NCBI GenBank assembly: GCA_963712175.1
Contig: CAVQGZ010000001.1
Location: 1 to 64,000, forward strand
Source: CAVQGZ01 sp963712175
GTDB taxonomy: Bacteria > Actinomycetota > Actinomycetes > Jiangellales > Jiangellaceae
Reading direction: 5' to 3'
DNA: 64,000 bases
Below are positions 1-8,338 of this stretch, in pieces. The notes beneath the pieces are model-generated. The model did no database searches and was not told the DNA's origin. It saw nothing but the letters and a program-made list of their open reading frames with translations. Made by a program: the position numbers and the translations under genes. The stretch's first letter is position 1, and every line of letters begins with the position of its first letter.

Positions 1-991
1 CCAGCAGGTCCAACCAGCGCTGATCCCCCAGCGTGGCGGCCTGATCGGTCGATCCCACGATGTCGGTGAACAGGACCGTTGCGAGTACCCGGTCGGATAC
101 CCGGGCGTCTTGGTGGCCGGTGAGGAAGGCCTCCACCTCGTCCAGCACGACGTCGACGTCCCCGGCGTGAAAGGGAAGGGTGTCAGCGCCGTCGAGTAGC
201 CGCATCTGCGCCCCGGGGATGTGCTCGGCGAGGAAGGAGCCGAACGTGGGGCGGTGGAACTGCGCGTCCCTGCGGGCAATCACCAGGGTTGGGGCCTGGA
301 TGAGCGGCAACGCCGCGCGCACATCGACCTCGGCGAACCAGTCGAACGTCCGGCGGACCAGCCCCAGCGGCACGCTCAGCCGCTGATAGCGGGTCCACCA
401 CGACCGAAACCGCGCATCATCGGCCACCGTTGGTGCGGTCAGCTCCAGCATCGCCCCCGTCGTGCCGTGCTGCGCCAGATACAGGCGCGAGACTTCCTCG
501 GCCACCTCACGGGGAAACCCCACCGGATAGTCCTCGGCCCGCAGCAGCCGGGCCTCGGAGTTCACCAACACCAGCGCCGACACCCGCTCCGGGTGCGTCG
601 CAGCCAGCAGCAGCGCGGTCAACCCACCTTCGGTGTCGCCGTACACCACGCACCGCCGCACGCCTGCCGCGTCGAGCACGGCCACCGCGTCGGCCACGTA
701 GGACTCCAACGGCAGCCACTGCGTCTCACCCGGGACAGGATCAGATACGCCCGAGCCACGCATGTCGAACTGCACCACCCGACCCAGCCCTGACAGGCGG
801 TCGAAGAACCGCACCGCCGACGGCTCGTCCCACATCGCGTCGATGTTCGACACCCCGCCAGTGATGAACAGCAGATCACGAGAGCCCGCGCCGAACACCT
901 GATACGCCAAATACCCCAGATCCGTCTCCACGAACCGTGTCTGCGGCTCGCCACCACCAGGCTCCACCCGCCGATCGTAGGCCGCAGGCAC
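1..991 (-). CDS. Alpha/beta hydrolase fused to class III adenylate/guanylate cyclase (C-terminus cut by window edge)
   Basis: The reading frame runs off the left edge. The visible part is an alpha/beta hydrolase domain (about residues 20-270, starting after RFVETDLGYLAYQVFGAG) followed by the start of a cyclase catalytic domain with the metal-binding segment VLFTDIVGSTDQAA. This hydrolase-cyclase architecture is common in actinobacteria, where the hydrolase part may act as a ligand sensor for cAMP synthesis. The nucleophile elbow reads GDTEGG, with Thr where Ser is usual, so hydrolysis is doubtful. I chose GTG at 991 because AAGGA lies 6 nt upstream; the frame stays open to an ATG at 1108. 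Family confidence is high, the start is moderate and the substrate is unknown. Confidence 0.85.
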   Translation of the reverse strand, partial: MPAAYDRRVEPGGGEPQTRFVETDLGYLAYQVFGAGSRDLLFITGGVSNIDAMWDEPSAVRFFDRLSGLGRVVQFDMRGSGVSDPVPGETQWLPLESYVADAVAVLDAAGVRRCVVYGDTEGGLTALLLAATHPERVSALVLVNSEARLLRAEDYPVGFPREVAEEVSRLYLAQHGTTGAMLELTAPTVADDARFRSWWTRYQRLSVPLGLVRRTFDWFAEVDVRAALPLIQAPTLVIARRDAQFHRPTFGSFLAEHIPGAQMRLLDGADTLPFHAGDVDVVLDEVEAFLTGHQDARVSDRVLATVLFTDIVGSTDQAATLGDQRWLDLL

Positions 992-1414
992 CGCGTGTCC
1001 TTCACCAGCACCCCGGCCCCGCAAGCTCGCGCAGTCGCGTCCAACTATCGCGGCGGTATGGCTCACGTCGATTTCGTCGTCGCTCGCCTTGCGCGGCAAC
1101 GCCCGCATAATGCCGCGACCAGCGCGTTTCGGGGCCCTTCCGATGGGTTGACCCCGCAGCGGACTTGTGGTGCCGAAGGGCTCTCGTGCGTCCGCGTATA
1201 GCGGGTTGCCCCGAGGCTGATCGTGAGCGTCGGGGCCTCTCCGGGGCGGCGTCGCGGCAGCCCCGACTGCGAACCGGTGTTTGCCGCCGCAGCGATCAGA
1301 TGGAGACGAACCGGCCGGCCGATGCCTGTGGGCACCGTTGATGCTCGATAGCTGGGGGCCTTCGACACTGGCGAGCGCCGCCGAGAAGTCCGCACCTGAG
1401 AGGGAGGTGATCCC

Positions 1415-1897
1415 ATGACGAAGTACGACGTCGTGGACGAAGCACTACTGCCGGGCACGCCGGAACAGGTCTGGGCTGCCTTCGACGATGAGCTCTCCGG
1501 TCGCCGCACCTGGTGGCATCCGTTCGGTCGGATGAGGCTGCGCACGCCGGATGCGGGGATCGAGGTCGGCGCGATCGTTGACCTGGCCGCGAGCCCGAAC
1601 GGCGATGTCGACGCTCGGCGCGGCGCAGTCCGCATCACCAGGCGGATCGTGTCCGTCGATCCTCCGAACTCGATGCTGGAGGAGTACGTGGAGGGGATCT
1701 TCCGGGGCACGATGCACACCGCGATGGAACGCGTCGACGTCCACACCACCCGGCTTCGCACGCACTGGAAGGCCGATCTGCACGGACCGCTGCGCTGGGT
1801 CCTGCGTTTCCTCGACATGGAGGCCACCCACCACAAGATGATGGCCGCACAGTTCGAGGCACTCCGCAAACACCTGACCCAGCAGACCGCCCTCTAG
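1415..1897 (+). CDS. SRPBCC/START-like domain protein
   Basis: A 160-residue single-domain protein. The opening (EALLPGTPEQVWAAFDDELSG) and the ending with a long C-terminal helix (MMAAQFEALRKHL) fit the SRPBCC helix-grip fold, a hydrophobic ligand-binding cup found in polyketide cyclase-like and Bet v1-like proteins. It has no signal peptide. The start is well supported by GGAGGTGATCCC just before ATG. It is transcribed away from the cyclase gene and followed by a near-empty stretch that ends at a tRNA, so it may sit on a genomic island. Ligand and role are unknown. Confidence 0.8.
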   Translation: MTKYDVVDEALLPGTPEQVWAAFDDELSGRRTWWHPFGRMRLRTPDAGIEVGAIVDLAASPNGDVDARRGAVRITRRIVSVDPPNSMLEEYVEGIFRGTMHTAMERVDVHTTRLRTHWKADLHGPLRWVLRFLDMEATHHKMMAAQFEALRKHLTQQTAL

Positions 1898-2054
1898 CGA
1901 GGACCCGCCGGAAGGCCGGAAGGCGAACGCCGAACGCACACCCCAGCGCGCAGGAACCTCAGAAGGTGCCGCTCTGAGGGCGACCACGATCGCCCGACCA
2001 TGGCCGCGACGAGGACGGCATACCGTGTCCGGTCATCAGCTGTGAGGGCGATTC

Positions 2055-2222
2055 TCAGCTGGCGGCGCGGTGCCGGATGAGCGCATCTCGAACGCCGTCG
2101 ATGACGGCGCGGTCCTGGCTCGTGGCGAGTTGTTGTGGCGCGTTCTGGGTGTCGTCGGCTGCTCGAATCTGCTCATCGACCTGCCCCACAGTGGGCGAAG
2201 TGACGCGGGTCTTCAGCCCCAT
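2055..2222 (-). CDS. Possible 55-residue hypothetical protein
   Basis: A short ATG-initiated frame in an otherwise empty 590-nt stretch. It encodes a hydrophilic, mostly helical peptide (MGLKTRVTSPTVGQVDEQIR... ending in RDALIRHRAAS). Roughly 80 % of third codon positions are G or C, which is compatible with coding in this genome, but no clear ribosome binding site precedes it. The frame continues open upstream of the ATG for about 25 codons, so it could also be the 3' remnant of a decayed gene. No family is recognised. Confidence 0.25.
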   Translation of the reverse strand: MGLKTRVTSPTVGQVDEQIRAADDTQNAPQQLATSQDRAVIDGVRDALIRHRAAS

Positions 2223-2407
2223 AGAAGACGTCCCGCGAACCCCCCCAACTCGGCTGTGAGGAAGATCAACTTCTGGGGATTCGGCGCGGCACCGATGGCC
2301 TCAACTCCCCGAGACAGCGGCCATCAGTCGGTGCCGCGCTTGACCGCGCGGACGGGCACCGTTCGCCGTCGTTCGCCCGGGTTCGCGCGTCAGCCACGGA
2401 CGGACGC

Positions 2408-2429
2408 TGCTGACTTTCTGCTGACTTTC
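2408..2429. repeat. Perfect 11-bp tandem direct repeat beside the tRNA gene
   Basis: Two head-to-tail copies of CTGCTGACTTT lie about 55 nt beyond the 3' end of the initiator tRNA gene. Short direct repeats next to a tRNA 3' end resemble integrase arm-binding sites of integrated elements. That is inference only, because no integrase gene lies within the window. Confidence 0.5.
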
Positions 2430-2435
2430 AAGGCC

Positions 2436-2470
2436 AAGGGCCTGGTCCCGTTTCCGGTGACCAGGCCCCT
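2436..2470 (-). terminator. Hairpin downstream of the initiator tRNA gene
   Basis: AGGGGCCTGGTC and GACCAGGCCCTT can pair into an 11-12 bp stem around an 11-nt loop, starting 15 nt past the tRNA CCA end. It lacks a clear U-tract, as is usual for GC-rich actinobacteria. It most likely ends the tRNA transcript. Confidence 0.6.
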
Positions 2471-2485
2471 GACCTGCACTTTCTC

Positions 2486-2562
2486 TGGTAGCGGGGGCAG
2501 GATTTGAACCTGCGACCTCTGGGTTATGAGCCCAGCGAGCTACCGAACTGCTCCACCCCGCG
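2486..2562 (-). tRNA. tRNA-fMet (initiator, anticodon CAT), CCA encoded
   Basis: A 77-nt cloverleaf can be drawn in full: acceptor CGCGGGG, D-stem GAGC/GCTC, anticodon stem CTGGG/CCCAG around CTCATAA, T-arm GCAGG-TTCAAAT-CCTGC, and an encoded CCA. It is an initiator rather than an elongator tRNA: position 1 (C) does not pair with position 72 (T), the anticodon stem has the three consecutive G-C pairs needed for P-site binding, and the D-stem has an A11-U24 pair. The fMet gene is solitary, 74 nt before the 3' end of the UPF0182 gene. Confidence 0.95.
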
Positions 2563-2636
2563 TCGCAAGCGCACTGCGCTTGGAGACCCAGATTCTACGC
2601 GAGCACCGCCTGGCCGCCAAATCGTCAGCACCCCAC

Positions 2637-5600
2637 TCAGCGACGGAGGGCAACAGTCTCGGTCTCAACCGCGTCGCCTTCTGCCGGGGCAGTGGGCTCC
2701 GCCGGGATCGCGTCGTCTGGCACCAATTCCTCCGGCACCGGGGCCACCGGCACACCCGAGAGCTCGGCCGCCCGCTCAAGGGCACTGCCGAGCCGCTCGA
2801 TCGCCTCGCCGTATCCGGTGAAGTCGCCCTCACGAAGCGCTGCCTGCGCCTCGTCGTAGGCAGTCTGAGCATCCGCGAGTGCTCGGGTGAGTTGCTCCTC
2901 CGTCGTCCCCTGGTCCTCCCCAGTGTCAGGCTCTTCGCCTCCGTCTCCCGTTCCGGGGACATTCTCCCCGGTATCGGTGCCGGCATCGCCCTGGAAGACA
3001 TCGTCGAGTGCGTCCTGCAGCGTCGGGCCTACTCCGACAGTCCCGCCGAAGGAGGCGAACACGAGCCGGAGCAGCGGGAACGACGCATCGCCGGCGCGAC
3101 GCTCCACGTAGACAGGCTGCACGTACGCCAGCCCGCCACCAATGGGCAGCGTCAACAGGTTGCCCTCGCGCGTCTCAGCCCCGGACTGTCGCAGCGGCAG
3201 CGTGGCTTCCGCGATCGCCTGGTCGGTCTCAAATGCGTTTGCGACCTGTGACGGTCCGTCGACCTGTGTCGAGCCGGGCAGCCGGAGTACACGAATGGTC
3301 CCGTAGTCCGAGGACGACGCATCGGCGTTCACAGCCATGAACGCGGCCAGGTTCTGCCGGTTGCGGGGCGTGAACGTCGTCGTGAGCGAGAAGGTCGCCT
3401 CTTCCTGACCCGGCATCTGGAGCGTCAAGAAGTACGGGGGCACCGGCACCGGCGCTGCGGCAGCCGGGTCCGGTGGGATCTCCCAGAAGTCCTGACCGCC
3501 GTAGAACGTGTTCGGGTCGGAGACGTGGTAGCGGGCTAGCAGGCCGCGCTGAACCTTGAAGAGATCCTCGGGGTAGCGGAGGTGAACCAGAAGATCCTCG
3601 GGGATCTCGCTCCTGCTGACGACAGAGTCCGGGAACACGCCCTTCCATGCCTGCAGAACCGGGTCGGTGTCGTCCCACTCGTACAGGGTCACGGTGCCGT
3701 CGTACGCGTCCACCGTGGCCTTGACCGAGTTGCGGATGTAGTTGATCGCGGCCTGAGGCTGGTTGGCGACGCCCTCACGCTGGGTCCGGGAGTCGCTGGT
3801 GATGACCTCGAGGCCGATGCGCTGAGCGTACGGATAGCTGGAGGCCGACGTGTAGCCGTCGATGACCCACTTGACCCGGCCATCGACGATCACGGGGTAG
3901 GGGTCGCCGTCCGCGATGAGCCAGGGTGCGACCTTCTCGACACGCTGACGCGGCTGGCGGTCCCAGAGAATCTTCGAATCCGCGTTCACCCGGTTGGAGA
4001 GCAGGATGTTGCCCTCCTGGAACTTGGTCGCGAACAGGGCCTTGTCGAAGAGAGATCCGACCTCGACGCCACCCTCACCGCTGTACGTGTTGCGCTGGCC
4101 ACCCCCCTCGGCGGCGTCCGTGGGAATGTCGAACTCCACCGGGTCCTGACCTTCGGGAGCGCCCACGATCGAGTACTCCGGGGAGTTCTCGCCGTAGTAG
4201 ATGCGCGGCTCATACTCACCGAGCTCCTCCCCCAGCACTCCGACCGGAGGGATGTCCTCCTCAGCCCAGACCGGGCTTCCGTCGGCGTTGCGCTGGTTGG
4301 AGAAGGCCGCGACGTACCCGAACCCGTGCGTGTAGACCGTGGCCTCGTTGATCCAGTTCTGCTGGGCAGACGGGATGCCGTTCTGGTCGATCTCGCGAAC
4401 AGCGACCACCATGTCGCGGGTCTCACCGTCCACCTCGTACCGCACGACATCCAGCGGGTCGGAGAACGAGTAGAAGCCACGCACCTGCTGAAGCTGCTGG
4501 AACGTTTGGGGGACCACCGAGGGGTCGAGCAGGCGGATGTTCGGGACGGTGTCGGCATCCTCTCTCAGCTGTCCGGCAGTCGCGGTCGTGACCGCGTTGT
4601 ACTCCTGGATGTCGACACGGTCACGACCGATGAGGTACGCGTCTCGGGTCGCAGCGATGTTGCGCTCGATGAAGGCGCTTTCACGGTCGGCCTCGCTGGG
4701 ACGCACCTGGAACTGCTGGACGAGAGCCGGCCACGCCGCCGATAGCAGCACGGACGACAGCAGCAGCAGTCCCAGACCGATGCCGGCCAGCGTCCAGGTA
4801 CGCCTGAGCACGGCAACCAGGAAGAGCCCCGCACACACCAGAGCGATGAACGTGAGGATGGTCTTGGCCGGCAAGATCGCGTTGACATCAGTGAACGACG
4901 CGCCCGTGAACAGCGCGTTGTCCTCGAGCACCAGGCCGTAGCGGTCCAACCAGTAGGCCGCGGCCTTCAGCAGCATGAGCAGGGCAGCGAGCGCCGAGAT
5001 GTGGGCGATCGCCGCTGGGGTGACCTTGTCGCCGGGGGACTGCAGGCGAATCCCGCCGTACAGGTAGTGCACGACCACGGCGGTGACCAGAGCCAGGATC
5101 ACCGTGGCGAAGCCGAAGGACAGGACGAACCGCCACCACGGGTACTCGAAGATGTAGAAGCCGACGTCGACGTTGAACTGCGGATCGGTCGTGCCGAAGG
5201 GCTCTCGGTTCCACCACACCAGGAAGGTCTGCCACGACGCCGCGGCGCCGAGGCCTGAGGTGATGGCGAGGATGCCCGCGCCGACCACCATGATCGAGCG
5301 GCGAGACGGGTCGATCGCCTCGCGGTAGCGCTCCAGACTCTGCTGCTCGACGCTCATCGGCCGGTACCGGGGCCGTAGGCGATACGCGAGTGCAGCTGTG
5401 CCGACGACCGCCAGGAACGTCAGCACCGCGAAGGCTAGGAACAGCGAGACCTGAGTGACGAGCTGTGTCGTGAAGACCTGGCCGTACCCGGCCGAGCCGA
5501 ACCACAGGCGCTCGGTCCAGAGGTTGGTGAAGACACCGAACAGCAGGGCGATCACGCCCAGCACGACAAGGGTCGGCACGAGGGCGCGGGACCTGGACCG

Positions 5601-5639
5601 GCCCCTTGCGGGAGGCCTGGTCTGCGGCGGAGAGCTCAC
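2637..5639 (-). CDS. UPF0182 family large membrane protein
   Basis: A 1000-residue protein typical of the UPF0182 family (as in Rv3193c). The first third holds about seven transmembrane helices, for example VPTLVVLGVIALLFGVFTNL, followed by a large hydrophilic domain predicted outside the membrane (about residues 310-850). The C-terminal tail is acidic, low in complexity and rich in Glu, Asp, Thr and Pro. Family function is not established. The GTG at 5639 has a TAAGTT -10 hexamer 8 nt before it, and a palindrome lies directly upstream. It follows the PDZ protease gene on the same strand and may be partly co-transcribed with it. Confidence 0.93.
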   Translation of the reverse strand: MSSPPQTRPPARGRSRSRALVPTLVVLGVIALLFGVFTNLWTERLWFGSAGYGQVFTTQLVTQVSLFLAFAVLTFLAVVGTAALAYRLRPRYRPMSVEQQSLERYREAIDPSRRSIMVVGAGILAITSGLGAAASWQTFLVWWNREPFGTTDPQFNVDVGFYIFEYPWWRFVLSFGFATVILALVTAVVVHYLYGGIRLQSPGDKVTPAAIAHISALAALLMLLKAAAYWLDRYGLVLEDNALFTGASFTDVNAILPAKTILTFIALVCAGLFLVAVLRRTWTLAGIGLGLLLLSSVLLSAAWPALVQQFQVRPSEADRESAFIERNIAATRDAYLIGRDRVDIQEYNAVTTATAGQLREDADTVPNIRLLDPSVVPQTFQQLQQVRGFYSFSDPLDVVRYEVDGETRDMVVAVREIDQNGIPSAQQNWINEATVYTHGFGYVAAFSNQRNADGSPVWAEEDIPPVGVLGEELGEYEPRIYYGENSPEYSIVGAPEGQDPVEFDIPTDAAEGGGQRNTYSGEGGVEVGSLFDKALFATKFQEGNILLSNRVNADSKILWDRQPRQRVEKVAPWLIADGDPYPVIVDGRVKWVIDGYTSASSYPYAQRIGLEVITSDSRTQREGVANQPQAAINYIRNSVKATVDAYDGTVTLYEWDDTDPVLQAWKGVFPDSVVSRSEIPEDLLVHLRYPEDLFKVQRGLLARYHVSDPNTFYGGQDFWEIPPDPAAAAPVPVPPYFLTLQMPGQEEATFSLTTTFTPRNRQNLAAFMAVNADASSSDYGTIRVLRLPGSTQVDGPSQVANAFETDQAIAEATLPLRQSGAETREGNLLTLPIGGGLAYVQPVYVERRAGDASFPLLRLVFASFGGTVGVGPTLQDALDDVFQGDAGTDTGENVPGTGDGGEEPDTGEDQGTTEEQLTRALADAQTAYDEAQAALREGDFTGYGEAIERLGSALERAAELSGVPVAPVPEELVPDDAIPAEPTAPAEGDAVETETVALRR

Positions 5640-5647
5640 GCGAGAAG

Positions 5648-5669
5648 AACTTACCTAGCGAAGCGCTAG
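5648..5669 (-). promoter_or_regulatory. Candidate promoter with adjoining palindrome for the UPF0182 gene
   Basis: On the minus strand a TAAGTT hexamer ends 8 nt before the GTG start. Immediately upstream is a palindrome, CTAGCG-AAG-CGCTAG (5655-5669), where a repressor or activator could touch the -10/-35 spacer. No matching operator was seen elsewhere in the window. Confidence 0.4.
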
Positions 5670-5707
5670 TTCCCCACTCGGGGGCAACGCGATCGAATCG
5701 TGATGAA

Positions 5708-6775
5708 TCAGGAGACGGCCTCGCAGCTCGGCAGCGAGCCCTGGTCACCGTCACCCACGGCGGTCAGCACGTCAATGGCCTCGTCCAACGTGTCGACAGG
5801 AACCACCACCATGTCTCCCGGCTGAGCCGCGGCAACAGCGCTGCAGTTCGCCGAGGGCGCAAGGAACAGTGTCGCCCCGTCGTCGCGAGCGCCGGCGATC
5901 TTCTGCTGGATGCCGCTGATCGCGCCCACAGTCCCGTCGGGGCTTATCTCTCCGGTGCCGGCTACCGCCGCTCCATCCATCAGCCCGTCAGGGGTCAGCG
6001 TGTCGACGATGCCCAGTGCGAACACGAGCCCCGCGCTCGACCCACCGATCTCGCCTGGGACATCGATCGTGATGTCGACAGGTAGGTCCCACGCCTGCCC
6101 CACGATCACGCCGATCGCCGCCTGGCCCTCGTTGACCTCGGACTCGGAGGTGGGGACGTCAAGATCGCGCGTCTGACCGTCACGGACGACGACCATGCTG
6201 ACCGACTCCCCCGGCTCGACGGAGACCACTGCGTCGACGACCCCCGAGGGCGTCTGGACAGGGTCGCCGCCGACACTGAGAATCTGGTCCCCGGCCTCGA
6301 GGACCCCCTCGGCAGCGGCGCCCTCCAGCACCTCGCGGACCACGACCTGATCTGCCTCGACTGGAACGTCGTAGCCCAGGTGGCGAAGGGCGGCCACGCT
6401 GGCGAGGTCCTGCGACGAGCTGAACACGATCGAGTTGCGCTCTCGAGCCTCCTCGGTCGTGGGGTCACCTGGGTAGACGATGTCGCGGGGTATGACCGCG
6501 CGGTCCGGGTCGATCCAGGCCCGCATGGCCGTGATGAGGTCCATGCGAGCCCCGGCAGGCGTCACCCCGACAGTCGTCAGATCCAGCGAGCCGGTCGTCT
6601 CGTAGGTCGTGGCACCGTCGGCGTCGATGATGGGCCCATCCTCACCGTCGGCGAGGACGTCGGTCAGCGGTCCGGGGCGGAAGACGACGTACGGCACGGG
6701 CAGCAGCGCCGCCACCAGGACGAGTCCCGCCAACAGCACGCCCGACACGAGCAGCGTTGCGGTGCGGCGGGACAC
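5708..6775 (-). CDS. PDZ domain-containing Lon-like (S16) membrane protease
   Basis: A 355-residue protein: one N-terminal membrane anchor (LLVSGVLLAGLVLVAALLPV), the family segment VPYVVFRPGP, a PDZ domain near residues 140-215 (DQILSVGGDPVQTPSGVVDAV) and a C-terminal Lon-like proteolytic domain. The expected Ser-Lys dyad is visible as GGSSAGL and, further on, GIQQKIAGA. This is the YlbL/Rv3194c family of anchored extracytoplasmic proteases. The frame is open far upstream, but homology begins at this GTG and TACCCT lies 8 nt before it. The divergent neighbour is the zincin gene. Confidence 0.92.
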   Translation of the reverse strand: MSRRTATLLVSGVLLAGLVLVAALLPVPYVVFRPGPLTDVLADGEDGPIIDADGATTYETTGSLDLTTVGVTPAGARMDLITAMRAWIDPDRAVIPRDIVYPGDPTTEEARERNSIVFSSSQDLASVAALRHLGYDVPVEADQVVVREVLEGAAAEGVLEAGDQILSVGGDPVQTPSGVVDAVVSVEPGESVSMVVVRDGQTRDLDVPTSESEVNEGQAAIGVIVGQAWDLPVDITIDVPGEIGGSSAGLVFALGIVDTLTPDGLMDGAAVAGTGEISPDGTVGAISGIQQKIAGARDDGATLFLAPSANCSAVAAAQPGDMVVVPVDTLDEAIDVLTAVGDGDQGSLPSCEAVS

Positions 6776-6783
6776 GATGGCCG

Positions 6784-6789
6784 AGGGTA
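6784..6789 (-). promoter_or_regulatory. -10 hexamer for the PDZ protease gene (near-leaderless)
   Basis: TACCCT on the minus strand, 8 nt upstream of the GTG start. It forms the left half of a 112-nt divergent promoter region shared with the zincin gene. Confidence 0.45.
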
Positions 6790-6875
6790 CGTGGACCGCA
6801 CGGCGCAAGCGCCCCGACGTGTCGGCCCAGGGCGAACCCCAGCGCCGAGGTCGGCCACCCGTGCCCCAGGCTCGA

Positions 6876-6881
6876 TACCGT
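6876..6881 (+). promoter_or_regulatory. -10 hexamer for the zincin gene (leaderless)
   Basis: TACCGT followed by exactly 6 nt and then ATG. No Shine-Dalgarno sequence is present, so a leaderless transcript starting at the A of ATG is predicted. Confidence 0.5.
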
Positions 6882-6887
6882 GGGGGC

Positions 6888-8198
6888 ATGAGCGACAGCC
6901 CGTTCGGTTTTCGACCCGACGACCCCGACGACCCCGAGAACTCCGCGGGCGAGGCAGGCTCTGGAGGTGGCCAGGGAGTACCGGGGATGCCTGGCATGCC
7001 CGGCATGCCTGGTGGCTTCCCCTTCAACCTGAGCGGGCCGGACGGCCAGCCGATGGACATCGGTGCGGCGCTCCAGCAGCTGGGCCAACTGCTGTCGTGG
7101 CAGGGCGGACCAGTGAACTGGGACCTGGCCAAGCAGGCCGCGCGCCAGACCGTCGCGGCCCAGAGCGATCCCTCGGTGAGCTCGTCCGAGCGCGACGCGA
7201 TGACCGAAGCGGTGCGGCTGGCCGACCTGTGGCTCGACTCGGCCACCGACCTTCCGGCGGCGACGAGCTCAGTGCGAGCCTGGAGCCGGGCCGAGTGGGT
7301 CGAGGGCACGATCGATGGCTGGAAGCTGCTTGTCGAGCCGGTGGCCGAGCAGGTCGTCGGCGCGATGGGCAACGCGATCCCCGCCGAGGCCGCAGCGATG
7401 GCAGGCCCCCTCGTGGGCGTCATGCGCCAAGTCGGCATGTCGCTGTGGGGGGCGCAGGTCGGCCAGGGGCTCGGCCAGCTCGCGACCGAGGTCGTCGGCG
7501 TCACCGACATCGGGATTCCCCTGACTGATCCCGGCAACGTCGCACTGCTCCCCCGCAACATCTCCGAGTTCGGCGCGGGGCTGGGGCTGGACGGCAACGA
7601 CATTCGTCTCTACCTGGCCATGCGCGAAGCGGCTCGGCACCGCCTGCACGCCCACGCACCCTGGTTGCGCGGCCATGTGATCTCCCTCGTCGAGGCCTTC
7701 GCTCGCGGTATCACCATTGACACGTCGCGACTGGAGACCGCCGTCCGCGACCTCGACCCGAGTCAGCCCGAGGCCTTGCAGCAGGCGTTCGAGTCGGGGC
7801 TGTTCGAGCCCGAGCGCACGCCCCAGCAGCAGGCCACGCTCGACCGGCTCGAGGTCGCCCTCGCCACGATCGAGGGGTGGGTGGACGACGTCGTCACGCA
7901 GGCGGCCGAGGACCGACTGCCGTCCGCGGAAGCGTTGCGCGAGACGGTGCGTCGGGCCCGTGCTGCCGGCGGACCGGCGGAGGACACCTTCGCAACACTG
8001 GTCGGGCTGCAGATGCGGCCCCGACGCGCCCGTGACGCGTCCAACCTCTTCGCCGTGCTGCGAACACAGCAGGGAACGGACGCGCGTGACGCTGTCTGGG
8101 GCCACCCAGACCTGATGCCGGACGCCGCCGACCTGGACGACCCGCTTGGGTACGCGGAGCGCCGCGGCAACCCGCTGGAGCTGCCGCCCGAGGAGTAG
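6888..8198 (+). CDS. Zinc-dependent metalloprotease family protein (DUF2342/zincin_2)
   Basis: A 436-residue cytoplasmic protein. The N-terminus is low in complexity (GVPGMPGMPGMPGGFPFNLS). The body matches the DUF2342 family (Rv3195-like), with the signature VGMSLWGAQVGQGLGQLATEVVG and the helix REAARHRLHAHAPWL. The classical HExxH motif is absent; the HRLHAH cluster lies at the place where I would expect the zinc-site helix, so proteolytic activity is uncertain. ATG at 6888 is supported by TACCGT 6 nt upstream. It is convergent with the enoyl-CoA hydratase gene and part of the conserved zincin-ABC1-whiB7-uvrD2 neighbourhood. Confidence 0.88.
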   Translation: MSDSPFGFRPDDPDDPENSAGEAGSGGGQGVPGMPGMPGMPGGFPFNLSGPDGQPMDIGAALQQLGQLLSWQGGPVNWDLAKQAARQTVAAQSDPSVSSSERDAMTEAVRLADLWLDSATDLPAATSSVRAWSRAEWVEGTIDGWKLLVEPVAEQVVGAMGNAIPAEAAAMAGPLVGVMRQVGMSLWGAQVGQGLGQLATEVVGVTDIGIPLTDPGNVALLPRNISEFGAGLGLDGNDIRLYLAMREAARHRLHAHAPWLRGHVISLVEAFARGITIDTSRLETAVRDLDPSQPEALQQAFESGLFEPERTPQQQATLDRLEVALATIEGWVDDVVTQAAEDRLPSAEALRETVRRARAAGGPAEDTFATLVGLQMRPRRARDASNLFAVLRTQQGTDARDAVWGHPDLMPDAADLDDPLGYAERRGNPLELPPEE

Positions 8199-8259
8199 CC
8201 GCCACTGCCGGGGCCGACTGCGTTGACGATGGCGGCGGAGAGGCCCTACGTTTTCGGCA

Positions 8260-8318
8260 CAACCCCCGATCGGTGCACCGTGAGCAAGGGGAAGGCTTGC
8301 GGTCCCGGTCGGGGGTTG
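8260..8318. terminator. Inverted repeat between convergent genes
   Basis: CAACCCCCGA and TCGGGGGTTG form a perfect 10-bp inverted repeat 39 nt apart, between the ends of the zincin and enoyl-CoA hydratase genes. There is no U-tract. A bidirectional terminator is the simplest reading. Confidence 0.45.
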
Positions 8319-8338
8319 GCCTTCTGAGGCGCCGACCG

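Noticed and set aside
2070..2507. A 145-codon plus-strand frame ending inside the tRNA gene
   Set aside because: It runs antisense into the tRNA, through the hairpin and direct repeat, has no ribosome site, and its composition is like noise.
5708..7603. A 631-codon version of the PDZ protease with a long N-terminal extension
   Set aside because: The extra part is antisense to the zincin gene and has no recognisable domain. The membrane anchor and family start at GTG 6775 with a -10 element 8 nt upstream.
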